This document shows positions 8,133 through 19,400 of a DNA stretch of 64,000 nt, in pieces (within the stretch, counting starts at the first letter, position 1; each line of letters begins with the position of its first letter). Location: contig NZ_LQBK01000002.1 in assembly GCF_001483755.1 (NCBI RefSeq), forward strand, positions 278,217 through 342,216, written 5' to 3'. The DNA is from Kocuria rosea subsp. polaris. Lineage in GTDB: Bacteria > Actinomycetota > Actinomycetes > Actinomycetales > Micrococcaceae. Position numbers and translations under genes: made by a program. The notes below the pieces were generated by a model, which did no database searches, was not told the DNA's origin, and was given only the letters and a program-made list of their open reading frames with translations.

Positions 8133-10232
8133 GTGGCCACCGTGCACGCCACCGCCCCGCAGCCGTCCACCGGGACCGCCGAGAGCCCGGACGCGGCGCG
8201 GCGCGGCGCCGGCCGGTACTCGGGGTTCCGCCCCGAGGTGCAGGGCCTGCGCGCGGTCGCGGTGCTGCTCGTGGTCGTCTACCACGTGTTCCTCGGCCGG
8301 GTCTCCGGGGGCGTGGACGTCTTCCTGCTGATCTCGGCGTTCTTCCTGACCCTGTCCTTCGTGCGCAAGCTCGAGGCCGGCCGGCCCCTGGCGCTGGGAC
8401 GGTACTGGCTGCACGTGTTCAAGCGGCTGCTGCCCCTGGCGGTGCTCACCATCCTGGCCACCCTGGTCCTCGTGGAGCTGTTCTACCCGGCCTACGACGC
8501 CGGGCGGTGGCGGGACGAGGCGCTCGCCTCGGTGTTCTACGCGGAGAACTGGGCGCTGGCGCTGAGCGCGGTGGACTACTACGCGGCCGACCACTCGACG
8601 GCCTCCCCGTTCCAGCACTTCTGGTCCCTGTCGGTGCAGGGCCAGGTGTTCCTGCTGTGGCCGCTGGTCTTCGCCGCGGCGTGGCTGGTCTCCCGGCGGA
8701 GCCGGTGGCGGCCGGTGCCGGTGCTGGCGGTGGCCTTCGGGCTGATCCTCGCGGCCTCCCTGGCCTGGTCCGTGCACGCCACCGCCACGCAGCAGGAGTT
8801 CGCCTACTTCGACACCCGCACCCGGCTGTGGGAGTTCGCCCTCGGCTCGCTGCTGGCGCTGGCCGTGCCCCACCTGCGGCCCGGGCGCCGGCTGCGCGTG
8901 GTGCTCGGCTGGGCCGGGATGGTGAGCATGGTCTCGGTGGGCGTGCTGGTCGACGTGCAGGGCGCGTTCCCCGGGTGGATCGCGCTGTGGCCGCTGCTCT
9001 CCGCGGCGGCGGTGATCGTGGCCGGGCAGTCCGGATCGCGCTTCGGCCTGGACCGGCTCCTCGCCTCCCGCCCCCTGGTGCGGCTCGGCGACTCCGCCTA
9101 CGCGCTGTACCTGATCCACTGGCCGGTGCTGATCACCTACCTCGTGCTCCGGGACCGGCCCATGGCCGGGCCCCGGTCGGGGGTGGCGATCGTGCTGGTC
9201 TGCCTGGTGCTGGCGGTGCTGGCCACCCGGCTGGTCGAGGACCCGCTCAAGCGCTGGTCCTGGCCCGAGCGGAGCCGGCTGCGGCTGGCCGCCGTGATCG
9301 TGGTGTGCCTCGCCGCGGTCGCGGTGCCCGTGACCGCGGACCGCGTGGCCGAGGACCGGCGGGCCCTCGAGATCGCCGCGTCCGCCGACCGCAACAACCC
9401 CGGGGCGGCCGCCCTGCTGCCCGGCTTCCGCCACCAGGGCGACCCGGCCGCCGCGACCATCCCCGTGATCACCGGGGAGCCGTACGCGAAGCCGGGGCTC
9501 GGCGAGCCCTGTCCGCCCGCCGCGGGGGTCGGCGAACGCTTCCGGCGGTGGTGCTTCGACACCGTCCCGAACCCCGACCCCTCCGCCACGATGCTGGTGA
9601 TCGGCAACAGCCACGTGCACCAGTGGATCCCGGCCGTCGAGCACCTGGCACAGCGCAACGACTGGCGCGTGGTCACCTACATCCGCGGCAACTGCCTGTA
9701 CGGGCTGCCCGAGGAGCAGGTCGCCGACCACGAGCCGTGCGCCCGCTGGCTCGAGGGCACCGACCCCGTGGTGGAGGCCGTGGACCCGGACCTGGTGCTC
9801 GTCCAGGGCACCCGCAGCACGGACGAGAACGAGGAGCAGTTCACCCCCGGGATGGAGCAGCGCATCCGCGGGCTGGCGCAGCGCGGCATCCAGGTCGTCG
9901 CGCTGCGGGACAACCCCCGGTTCGACTTCGTCCCCGCGCGCTGCGCCGCGGAGCACGGGGCCGACGCCCCCGAGTGCACCGCCTCCCACACGATCCTGGG
10001 CCCGGACAGCCCGCTGGCCCCGGTGGCCGAGCTGCCGCGGGTCTCCCTGGTCGACCTCGGGGACCTCATCTGCCCGGACGGCACCTGCACCCCCGTCGTC
10101 GGCAACGTCTTCACCTACTGGGACAACAACCACCTCACCGTCGAGTACGTGCGGACGCTGGCCCCCATGTTCGCGGAGCGGGTCGAGGCGGCGCTGCACG
10201 CGGACCGGGCCGGGTTCCCCGCCGGGCCGTGA
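8133..10232 (+). CDS. AT3-SGNH O-acyltransferase, second paralogue
   Basis: This 699-residue tandem paralogue of the preceding gene has the same layout: AT3 membrane domain (about residues 28-385), then an SGNH domain with GNSH at 491-494 and DNNH at 664-667. Start GTG 8133 is preferred because GGAGGTG lies seven bases before it; an earlier in-frame start would encode a long proline run through the cytosine tract. The AT3 halves share a 118-base stretch of identical DNA (6033-6150 and 8320-8437), whereas the SGNH halves differ widely. This suggests the same acyl export step with different acceptors. The acceptor is unknown. Confidence 0.92.
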   Translation: MATVHATAPQPSTGTAESPDAARRGAGRYSGFRPEVQGLRAVAVLLVVVYHVFLGRVSGGVDVFLLISAFFLTLSFVRKLEAGRPLALGRYWLHVFKRLLPLAVLTILATLVLVELFYPAYDAGRWRDEALASVFYAENWALALSAVDYYAADHSTASPFQHFWSLSVQGQVFLLWPLVFAAAWLVSRRSRWRPVPVLAVAFGLILAASLAWSVHATATQQEFAYFDTRTRLWEFALGSLLALAVPHLRPGRRLRVVLGWAGMVSMVSVGVLVDVQGAFPGWIALWPLLSAAAVIVAGQSGSRFGLDRLLASRPLVRLGDSAYALYLIHWPVLITYLVLRDRPMAGPRSGVAIVLVCLVLAVLATRLVEDPLKRWSWPERSRLRLAAVIVVCLAAVAVPVTADRVAEDRRALEIAASADRNNPGAAALLPGFRHQGDPAAATIPVITGEPYAKPGLGEPCPPAAGVGERFRRWCFDTVPNPDPSATMLVIGNSHVHQWIPAVEHLAQRNDWRVVTYIRGNCLYGLPEEQVADHEPCARWLEGTDPVVEAVDPDLVLVQGTRSTDENEEQFTPGMEQRIRGLAQRGIQVVALRDNPRFDFVPARCAAEHGADAPECTASHTILGPDSPLAPVAELPRVSLVDLGDLICPDGTCTPVVGNVFTYWDNNHLTVEYVRTLAPMFAERVEAALHADRAGFPAGP

Positions 10233-11837
<1,605 letters not shown>

Positions 11838-11871
11838 GCGAGCGTCCGCTGCACCGTTCGGAAAGGACACC

Positions 11872-12993
11872 ATGAGCTACGACATCGAGATCGGCCGCTC
11901 CAAACGCGCCCGCCGCACCTTCTCCCTGGACGAGATCGCCCTCGTCCCGTCGCGCCGCACGCGCGACCCCCGGGACGTGTCCACGGACTGGCAGATCGAC
12001 GCCTACCGGTTCTCCATCCCGTTCCTGGGCGCCCCGATGGACTCGGCGACGTCCCCGGAGACGGCCATCGCCCTCGGCCGGGCCGGGGGACTGGGGGTGC
12101 TGGACCTCGAGGGGCTGTGGACCCGCTACGAGGACCCGCAGCCGGTGCTCGACGAGATCGCGGAGCTCTCCGGGGAGGACGCCCCGGCGTCCACGCGCCG
12201 GATGCAGGAGCTCTACGAGGCCCCCGTGCAGCCGGAGCTGATCACGGCCCGGCTCGCGCAGATCCGGGAGTCGGGGGTCATCGTCGCGGGGTCCCTGACG
12301 CCGCAGCGCACGGTGGAGCACTACCGCACCGTCCTGGACGCCGGCGTGGACGTCTTCGTGATCCGCGGCACCACGGTGTCTGCGGAGCACGTCTCCCGCA
12401 ACCAGGAGCCGCTGGACCTCAAGAAGTTCATCTACGACCTCGACGTCCCGGTCATCGTGGGCGGCGCCGCCGGCTACACGCCCGCGCTGCACCTCATGCG
12501 CACGGGCGCGGCCGGCGTGCTCGTGGGCTTCGGCGGCGGCGCGTCCATGCGCATCCAGAACACCCTGGGCATCCACGCGGCCATGGCCACGGCGATCTCC
12601 GACGTCGCGGCGGCCCGCCGCGACTACCTCGACGAGTCCGGCGGGCGCTACGTCCACGTCATCGCCGACGGCGGGGTGGGGGTCTCCGGGGACATCGTCA
12701 AGGCGCTCGCCATGGGCGCGGACGCCGTGATGCTCGGCACCGCGCTGGCCCGCACCGAGGAGGCGCCCGGCCAGGGCTGGCACTGGGGCGCGGAGGCCCA
12801 CCACGGGCAGCTGCCGCGCGGGCTGCGCACCCGCGTGGGCACCGTGGGGCCCCTGCAGGAGGTCCTCTTCGGGCCGTCCCGCCACGTGGACGGCACCTCC
12901 AACCTCGTGGGCGCCCTGCGCCGCTCGATGGCCACCACCGGGTACCTGGAGCTCAAGGAGTTCCAGCGCGCCGAGGTCGTCATCCGCGGCTGA
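11872..12993 (+). CDS. guaB3: GuaB3 family IMP dehydrogenase-related protein
   Basis: This 373-residue IMPDH/GMP-reductase barrel without CBS domains matches the actinobacterial GuaB3 subfamily (RTARRTYELDE-like N-terminus, DLKKFIYDLDVPVIVGG, ADGGVGVSGDIVKALAMGADAVMLG). Where IMPDH has the catalytic GPGSICTTR loop, this protein has GFGGGASMRIQN. There is no cysteine anywhere in the chain, so it cannot use the usual thioimidate chemistry. GAAAGGA precedes the ATG, and the gene follows guaB directly in what looks like one operon. The biochemical role of actinobacterial GuaB3 is not settled; a regulatory or partner role is possible. Confidence 0.9.
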   Translation: MSYDIEIGRSKRARRTFSLDEIALVPSRRTRDPRDVSTDWQIDAYRFSIPFLGAPMDSATSPETAIALGRAGGLGVLDLEGLWTRYEDPQPVLDEIAELSGEDAPASTRRMQELYEAPVQPELITARLAQIRESGVIVAGSLTPQRTVEHYRTVLDAGVDVFVIRGTTVSAEHVSRNQEPLDLKKFIYDLDVPVIVGGAAGYTPALHLMRTGAAGVLVGFGGGASMRIQNTLGIHAAMATAISDVAAARRDYLDESGGRYVHVIADGGVGVSGDIVKALAMGADAVMLGTALARTEEAPGQGWHWGAEAHHGQLPRGLRTRVGTVGPLQEVLFGPSRHVDGTSNLVGALRRSMATTGYLELKEFQRAEVVIRG

Positions 12994-13007
12994 CCCGCGC
13001 CCCGCCG

Positions 13008-13048
13008 GCGGGCCCGTGCCCCGTCCCGCCGGCGGGGCACGGGCCCGC
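13008..13048 (+). terminator. guaB-guaB3 terminator hairpin
   Basis: A perfect 16-base stem (GCGGGCCCGTGCCCCG and complement) with a 9-base loop begins 15 bases after the guaB3 stop. It separates the IMPDH pair from the SURF1-like gene. Confidence 0.85.
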
Positions 13049-13091
13049 GCGCAACTGGCGAACGCCCAGGAACGCGCACTAGCCTTGACGG

Positions 13092-14108
13092 GTGCTCACG
13101 ACCGTCCTGCGCCCCCGTTCGATCCTCGCCCTGATCGTGAGCCTCGGGCTGGCCGTGGGGTTCGTGCTGCTGAGCCAGTGGCAGCTGGAGTCCAGCGAGC
13201 AGTCCCGCACGGTCGCGGACCCCGCCAAGGACGTGGCCGTCCCGCTCGCCGAGGCCGCCGAGGCCGGCGCCCCCGTCACCGCCGCGCAGGCCGACCAGCT
13301 CGTCACCGTCACCGGCGAGTACCGGGACGGGTCCACCGTCCTGGTCCCGGGGCGCCTGCAGGACGGCGCGGAGGGCTGGTGGGCGGTCAGCGCCCTCACC
13401 GTCCCGGGCAGCGAGGACCTGTGGCCGGACGCCGGCGGCGAGCTGACCCTCGCGGTGGCCCGCGGCTGGAGCGCCGACCCCGCCGCGGTGCCGGAGGAGC
13501 CGGAGGGCGCCGTCGACGTCGTCGGCCGGTACCTGCCCGCGGAGGGCCCGGTGCCCGGCGACGAGCTGCCCGAGGGGCAGGTGCGCACGGTGTCCCCGGC
13601 CCAGCTGAGCAACCTCTGGGACGTCCCGCTGTGGTCCGGGTACGTGGCCGCCTTCGCCGAGACCCCCGCCACCGCGCCGCCGCCGCTCACCGCGGACGGG
13701 ACCCTCGCCCCGGACGCCGCCCTGCTGAGCCCGGAGCTGTCCCGGCTCGACATCGACCAGCAGCCCACGGACGAGTCCGTGAACCTGCTCAACGTCTTCT
13801 ACGCGGTCGAGTGGGTGGTCTTCGCCGGGTTCGCCCTCTACATCTGGTGGCGGTTCGTGCGCGACGAGTGGCAGCGCGAGCAGCACCCGGAGGAGTACTT
13901 CTACTTCGAGGGCGGGGCCTCCCGCGGCGGCCGCCCCGGCGACCACCACGAGAGCGGCTACTACTACGACGAGGCCAGCGGACGCTACTACTACTACGAC
14001 CCCGAGGCGGGGGAGTACTACTGGTTCGACGACCAGCCCGGCGACCGGGCGCGCGAGCCCAGGACCCACGACAGGACCCAGGACAGGACCGGAGCCCACC
14101 ATGACTGA
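13092..14108 (+). CDS. SURF1 family protein
   Basis: This 338-residue membrane protein has an N-terminal helix at about residues 10-27 (ILALIVSLGLAVGFVLLSQW), an external domain with GRYLPAEGPVPGDELP, and a second helix at about residues 235-258. This is the two-helix SURF1 layout linked to cytochrome c oxidase assembly. The C-terminal tail is unusual: very rich in tyrosine with acidic and glycine residues (YYYDEASGRYYYYDPE). The GTG start has TAGCCT six bases upstream and no ribosome site, so the mRNA is probably leaderless. It overlaps the next gene by eight bases. Confidence 0.85.
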   Translation: MLTTVLRPRSILALIVSLGLAVGFVLLSQWQLESSEQSRTVADPAKDVAVPLAEAAEAGAPVTAAQADQLVTVTGEYRDGSTVLVPGRLQDGAEGWWAVSALTVPGSEDLWPDAGGELTLAVARGWSADPAAVPEEPEGAVDVVGRYLPAEGPVPGDELPEGQVRTVSPAQLSNLWDVPLWSGYVAAFAETPATAPPPLTADGTLAPDAALLSPELSRLDIDQQPTDESVNLLNVFYAVEWVVFAGFALYIWWRFVRDEWQREQHPEEYFYFEGGASRGGRPGDHHESGYYYDEASGRYYYYDPEAGEYYWFDDQPGDRAREPRTHDRTQDRTGAHHD

Positions 14109-14697
14109 ACCCACGCAGCCGACCCCCTCGCCGGCACCCGTGCCGAAGGAGCGCACCGACGGGGTGCGCGTCCCCCTGCCCCCGGACGCCCGCCCCTCGG
14201 AGGCGGCGTCCCCGGGCCGGGTCCCGCGCCGGGCGGCCGCCCTGCAGCCGCGCCGCCGCTTCGGGGGCACCGAGGCCCAGATCCGCGGCGCCCTGAGCTT
14301 CTACATGGTCTGCGCCTGGATCTCCGGGACCTTCCTGCTGCTGCTCGTGGCCGAGATGATCACCCGCTACGGACTGGGCTACGACCTGATCGCGGGCGGC
14401 ACCGACCGGGCCACGGGACAGACCGTGGCCCTCGGCTGGCAGGACCTCGAGCTCGAGAACCTCGCGGGCGGGGTCAACATCTCCACGTGGATCCTCATCG
14501 TCCACGGCTGGTTCTACGTGGTCTACCTCATCTCCTGCTTCCGGATCTGGACGCTCATGCGCTGGCCCTTCCCGCAGCTCGTGGTCATGGCGCTGGGCGG
14601 CGTGGTGCCGTTCCTCTCCTTCGTGGTGGAGCGCAAGATCCACGCCTCCACCACCGCGGAGCTGCGCGCCCACCCGAAGGCCGCGAAGCGGTACTGA
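14101..14697 (+). CDS. DUF3817 domain membrane protein
   Basis: This 198-residue protein has a proline-rich polar N-terminus (residues about 1-55) followed by a DUF3817 domain with about three helices. The pattern is [20 protein letters not shown], then [16 protein letters not shown] and [19 protein letters not shown]. The family has no established function. In actinobacteria it commonly lies between SURF1-like and guaA genes, as here. The start overlaps the preceding coding region by eight bases, indicating co-translation. Both strong hydrophobic segments and the end EHK-like residues match full-length members. Confidence 0.85.
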   Translation: MTEPTQPTPSPAPVPKERTDGVRVPLPPDARPSEAASPGRVPRRAAALQPRRRFGGTEAQIRGALSFYMVCAWISGTFLLLLVAEMITRYGLGYDLIAGGTDRATGQTVALGWQDLELENLAGGVNISTWILIVHGWFYVVYLISCFRIWTLMRWPFPQLVVMALGGVVPFLSFVVERKIHASTTAELRAHPKAAKRY

Positions 14698-14729
14698 GCC
14701 GGTCCCGCGCCTGGCCTAGGATGGAGGGC

Positions 14730-16328
14730 GTGACCGAAACAGCTGAGACCCGCACCGATCTGGAGCAGCGCCCGGTCCTGGTGGTCGACTACGGCGCGCA
14801 GTACGCGCAGCTGATCGCCCGCCGGGTCCGCGAGGCCAGTGTCTATTCCGAGATCGTCCCCCACACCTGGTCGACCGAGCAGATCCTCGCCAAGAACCCC
14901 GCGGCGATCATCCTCTCGGGCGGCCCCTCCTCCGTCTACGCCGAGGACGCGCCGCAGCAGGACGCGGCGCTCTTCGAGGCCGGGGTGCCCGTCCTGGGCA
15001 TCTGCTACGGCTTCCAGGCCATGGCGCAGGCCCTCGGGGGGACCGTCGCCCACACCGGCGCCCGGGAGTACGGGGCGACCACCGCCACCGCCGTGGGCGG
15101 GCCCACCGCCTCCATCCTGGAGGGCTCGCCGGGCACCCAGACCGTGTGGATGAGCCACGGCGACTCGGTCGTCGAGGCCCCCGCCGGCTTCGAGGTCCTC
15201 GCCTCCACGGAGACCACCCCCGTGGCCGCCTTCGCCGACGACGCCCGCCGGCTCTACGGCGTGCAGTGGCACCCGGAGGTCAAGCACTCCGTGCACGGGC
15301 AGCAGGTGCTCGAGCACTTCCTGTTCGACGGCGCGCAGGTCGAGCCCACCTGGTCGACCGGCAACATCATCGAGGAGCACGTCCAGCGGATCCGGGAGCA
15401 GGTCGGCACCGCGTCCGTGATCTGCGGGCTCTCCGGCGGCGTGGACTCCGCCGTGGCCGCCGCCCTGGTCCAGCGGGCCGTGGGCGACCAGCTCACGTGC
15501 GTGTTCGTGGACCACGGGCTGCTGCGCGAGGGCGAGGCCGAGCAGGTCGAGAAGGACTTCGTCGCGGCGACCGGCGTCAACCTCCACGTCGCCGAGGAGA
15601 AGGAGCGCTTCCTCACCGCGCTCGCCGGCGTCACCGACCCCGAGCAGAAGCGCAAGGTCATCGGCCGGGAGTTCATCCGCTCCTTCGAGGCCGCCGCCGA
15701 GGAGGTCGCCCGGAACGCCGCCCAGGACGGCGAGCCCGTGCGCTTCCTCGTCCAGGGCACCCTCTACCCCGACGTCGTGGAGTCCGGCGGCGGGGAGGGC
15801 GCCGCCAACATCAAGAGCCACCACAACGTGGGCGGGCTGCCCGAGGACCTGCAGTTCGAGCTGGTCGAGCCGCTGCGCACGCTGTTCAAGGACGAGGTCC
15901 GCGCCGTGGGCCGCGAGCTGGGCCTGCCCCACGAGATCGTCGGCCGCCAGCCGTTCCCCGGCCCCGGGCTCGGCATCCGCATCATCGGGGAGGTCAGCGA
16001 GACGAACCTCGCGATCCTGCGCCGGGCGGACGCGATCGCCCGCGAGGAGCTGACCCGCGCCGGGCTCGACGACGAGGTGTGGCAGATGCCGGTCGTGCTC
16101 CTGGCGGACGTGCGCTCGGTGGGCGTGCAGGGCGACGGCCGCACGTACGGGCACCCGATCGTGCTGCGCCCCGTCTCGAGCGAGGACGCGATGACCGCCG
16201 ACTGGTCCCGCCTGCCCTACGACCTGCTGGCCCGTGTCTCCAACCGCATCACCAACGAGGTCGAAGAGGTCAACCGGGTGGTCCTGGACGTCACGTCCAA
16301 GCCCCCCGGAACCATCGAGTGGGAGTAG
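14730..16328 (+). CDS. guaA: GMP synthase (glutamine-hydrolysing)
   Basis: This 532-residue GMP synthase converts XMP to GMP with glutamine nitrogen and ATP. The N-terminal class I glutaminase domain starts [20 protein letters not shown] and has the nucleophile Cys92 in [10 protein letters not shown], with the His/Glu pair in WHPEV. The ATP pyrophosphatase domain has [10 protein letters not shown], and the dimerisation domain ends KPPGTIEWE. The start GTG 14730 is chosen because TAGGAT (14717-14722) ends seven bases before it, predicting a leaderless mRNA; ATG 14721 overlaps the -10 box. It completes GMP synthesis begun by guaB upstream. Confidence 0.97.
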   Translation: MTETAETRTDLEQRPVLVVDYGAQYAQLIARRVREASVYSEIVPHTWSTEQILAKNPAAIILSGGPSSVYAEDAPQQDAALFEAGVPVLGICYGFQAMAQALGGTVAHTGAREYGATTATAVGGPTASILEGSPGTQTVWMSHGDSVVEAPAGFEVLASTETTPVAAFADDARRLYGVQWHPEVKHSVHGQQVLEHFLFDGAQVEPTWSTGNIIEEHVQRIREQVGTASVICGLSGGVDSAVAAALVQRAVGDQLTCVFVDHGLLREGEAEQVEKDFVAATGVNLHVAEEKERFLTALAGVTDPEQKRKVIGREFIRSFEAAAEEVARNAAQDGEPVRFLVQGTLYPDVVESGGGEGAANIKSHHNVGGLPEDLQFELVEPLRTLFKDEVRAVGRELGLPHEIVGRQPFPGPGLGIRIIGEVSETNLAILRRADAIAREELTRAGLDDEVWQMPVVLLADVRSVGVQGDGRTYGHPIVLRPVSSEDAMTADWSRLPYDLLARVSNRITNEVEEVNRVVLDVTSKPPGTIEWE

Positions 16329-16333
16329 GCCCG

Positions 16334-16356
16334 GGGGCGGGCCCGAGGCCCGCCCC
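16334..16356 (+). terminator. guaA terminator hairpin 1
   Basis: GGGGCGGGCC pairs perfectly with GGCCCGCCCC around a 3-base loop, starting five bases after the guaA stop. Confidence 0.75.
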
Positions 16357-16380
16357 GCACGGGCGCAGCACGAGCAGCCG

Positions 16381-16412
16381 GGGTCGAGCGGTCCGCACGG
16401 ACCGCTCGACCC
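16381..16412 (+). terminator. guaA terminator hairpin 2
   Basis: A perfect 15-base stem (GGGTCGAGCGGTCCG and complement) has only a 2-base loop. It follows the first hairpin by 24 bases, so guaA ends in a tandem pair of terminators. Confidence 0.8.
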
Positions 16413-16460
16413 GTCCGTGAGCGGTGCCCGGCCCGCGGGCCGTGGCGCAGGAGGAGAACC

Positions 16461-19400
16461 ATGTCGATCGGAGCCGACCGCACCCCCCAGGAGTCGGACC
16501 CCTCCGGGGCGCAGCCCCCGCGCGTCTCGCTGCAGCCCTGGACCCGCCAGATGGACGCCTACACCGGCCCGGACACGCTGCTGGACTTCAACCAGGTCGA
16601 CAACGTGTGCATCGACCTCACCGAGGCGAACTCCTCGGGGCAGGCGCAGCTGCTCATGGGCCGCCCCACCCGCCTGTCCACGATCGTGCACGAGCCAGAG
16701 GCGTACGGGCACGCCGTGCGCGCCGCCCGGGCCCTGCGCACCAAGACCCACGAGCTGTCGGTCAACCACGGGCTGGACGCCGCGTACCTCGCCGCCGGCA
16801 CCGCGTCCTGGCTCGCCCGGCCCCGGGGCTCCGACCCGACCGGCGCCGGCCAGCGCCGCTGGATCGCCCCGGTCCTGCTCGCCCCTCTCGCCCTGAAGCC
16901 GCGCCCGGACCTCGACGACTTCGAGCTCCAGCTCGTCGGCCCCGCCCGGCTCAACCCCGCCATGGTCCGCCGGCTGGCCGCGGAGCACGGCGTGGACCTG
17001 ACCTCCGGGGAGCTCGCCCGGCTCGCCTACGGCACCCGGCGGCTCGACCCGGCCCCCGCCCTCGAGACGCTGCGCACCCTCGCCGGGACGGTGCCCGGGA
17101 TGCACGTCCAGCACAAGCTGCTCGTCTCCACGTTCGCGGACCTGCACGACCGTCCCGCCGACCTCTCCGTCGTGGCCCGCACCGCCGTCGTGCGGGACCT
17201 CGCCCGGCTCAAGGACTCCGCGGTCGGACGGGTCCCCCAGGTCGAGGAGATCGTCGACGAGGCGCCCCCGCTCGACGAGCGCGACCCCGCCGACGAGCTG
17301 CTGCTGCTCGACGCCGACGGCCCCCAGCAGGAGGTCCTCGACCTCGCCGCGCAGGGGCACTCGTTCGTGGTGACCGCCGCCCCGGGCACCGGCCAGCTGG
17401 ACACCGCGGTCAACACGGTGGGCACCCTCGTGGCCGCCGGCCGGACCGTGCTGGTCCTGGGGGAGCGGCGCACCACGCTCGCCGCCTTCGGGCGGCGGAT
17501 GGACGGCCTGGGCCTGGGCACCGCCGTCCTGCCGCTGTCCTCCCAGCTCAGCGACGCCGACGTGGCCCAGCAGCTCATCCGGGCGGTCGCCCGCAACGAG
17601 CGCGCCGAGCGCCCGGAGCTCACCGAGCTGCACGAGACGCTGCGCACCAGCCGCGACCAGCTCGCCGAGCACGTGCGGTCCCTGCACACGGTCCGGCCGC
17701 GGTGGTCCGTCTCCCCGTACCGGGCCGTGCAGGCGCTCGCCGAGCTGACCTCCCGCCGCCCGGCGCCCGCCACGTCCGTGCGCTTCCCGCGCTCGGTGCT
17801 CGACGCCGTCGGCGACCGGGGCGACGTGGTCGCCCGGCTCGAGCGCGCCGCCGAGCTCGGGGCCTTCGACGCCGGGACCCTGGCGGGGCCCTGGACCGGG
17901 GCGCGGCTGGTCAACGAGGACGAGGCCCGCCAGGCGCACCGGCTCGCCCAGTCCCTGCTGCTGGAGCTGACCACCCTCGAGACCGGGATGCGGCACGTGC
18001 TGGCCACGAGCGGGCTGCGCGGCGGCACGACCGTCCCCGAATGGGGCCGGCAGCTGCGGCTGCTGCAGGAGGTCCAGGACTCCCTGACCCGCTTCACCCC
18101 CGACATCTACGACCGCCCCGTGACCGACCTGGTCGCCGCGACCGCGGGGTCCGGCTGGCGGCGCGAGCACGGGATCGAGATGACCGGGCTGCAGCGCTCG
18201 CGGCTGCGCAAGGCCGCGAAGGAGTACATCCGGCACGGGGTGCACCTCACGGACCTGCACAGCGCGCTGCTGCGCGTGCAGTCGGAGCGGGAGCGGTGGC
18301 GCGAGTGGGCCACGTCGTCGAAGCACCCGGTCGTCTCCGAGCGGGTCGAGGAGCTCGCGGCGGTGCAGGCCCGCTTCGTGGAGGACCTCGAGGGACTGGC
18401 CATCGCCCTCGAGGGCTCGCCCACCGGCGACGACCTCCTCGGGCAGCCCATCGACCGGCTGCGGGAGACCCTGGACCGGCTCATCAACGACGAGGAGAAC
18501 CTCGCCGTGCTGCCCGAGCGCACCGTCCTGCTCGACGAGCTGCGCGGCCAGGGCCTCGGCGAGCTCGTGGACGACCTGGTCCGGCGGACCGTGCCCCGGG
18601 CGGAGGTCCCCGGGGAGTTCGACCTCGCCTGGTGGCAGTCCACGCTCGAGGCCATGATCACCGGTGACGACTTCCTGGCCATGCCGGAGGGCCACGCCCT
18701 GCGCCGGGCGGAGTCCGTGTTCCGCCGCGCCGACGCCGCCCACGTGGCCTCCGGCGCCGGCCGCCTCCTGTGGGAGCTCGCCGACCGCTGGCAGCGCACC
18801 GTCCGGCGCTCCCCGCGGGCCGCGGCCGCCCTGCGCCGGATGCTCCGCGCCGGCGCCGCGCCGCTCGAGGAGGTCGCCGCCTCCGCGGGCGAGCTGATCG
18901 GCTCCCTGATGCCCGTCTGGACGGCCAGCCCGCTGGTGCTCTCCGCGGCGCTGCCCGAGGACCACGAGTTCGACGCCGTGGTGGTGCTCGACGCCGAGAG
19001 CTCCCCGCTCGCGGCGGTGCTGCCGGCCCTGACCCGGTGCCGGCAGGTCATCGCGTTCGGGGACCCGCACCTGGGCCGCCCGCAGCCGTTCACGGTGGCG
19101 CCCACCGCGGTCCCCGCACCGGGCACCCAGCCGGTGGTCGAGGTGGACAGCGCCTTCGACGCCCTGTCCCGGGTGGTGCCGGAGCGGGCGCTGCGGACCG
19201 TGTACCGGTCGATGGACGAGCAGGTCTTCCGCCACCTCAACGAGCAGTTCTACGGCGGGCGCCTGAGCAGGATCCCGCACGGCGAGTCCGTGACCGGGGC
19301 CACCCCCGTCCTCGACGTCGAGTACGTCCCGGACGGGGTGGGCGCCCTGACCGCCGGGATCGAGGGCATCCAGGCGCCCGCCGCCGAGGTGCGGCGCGTC

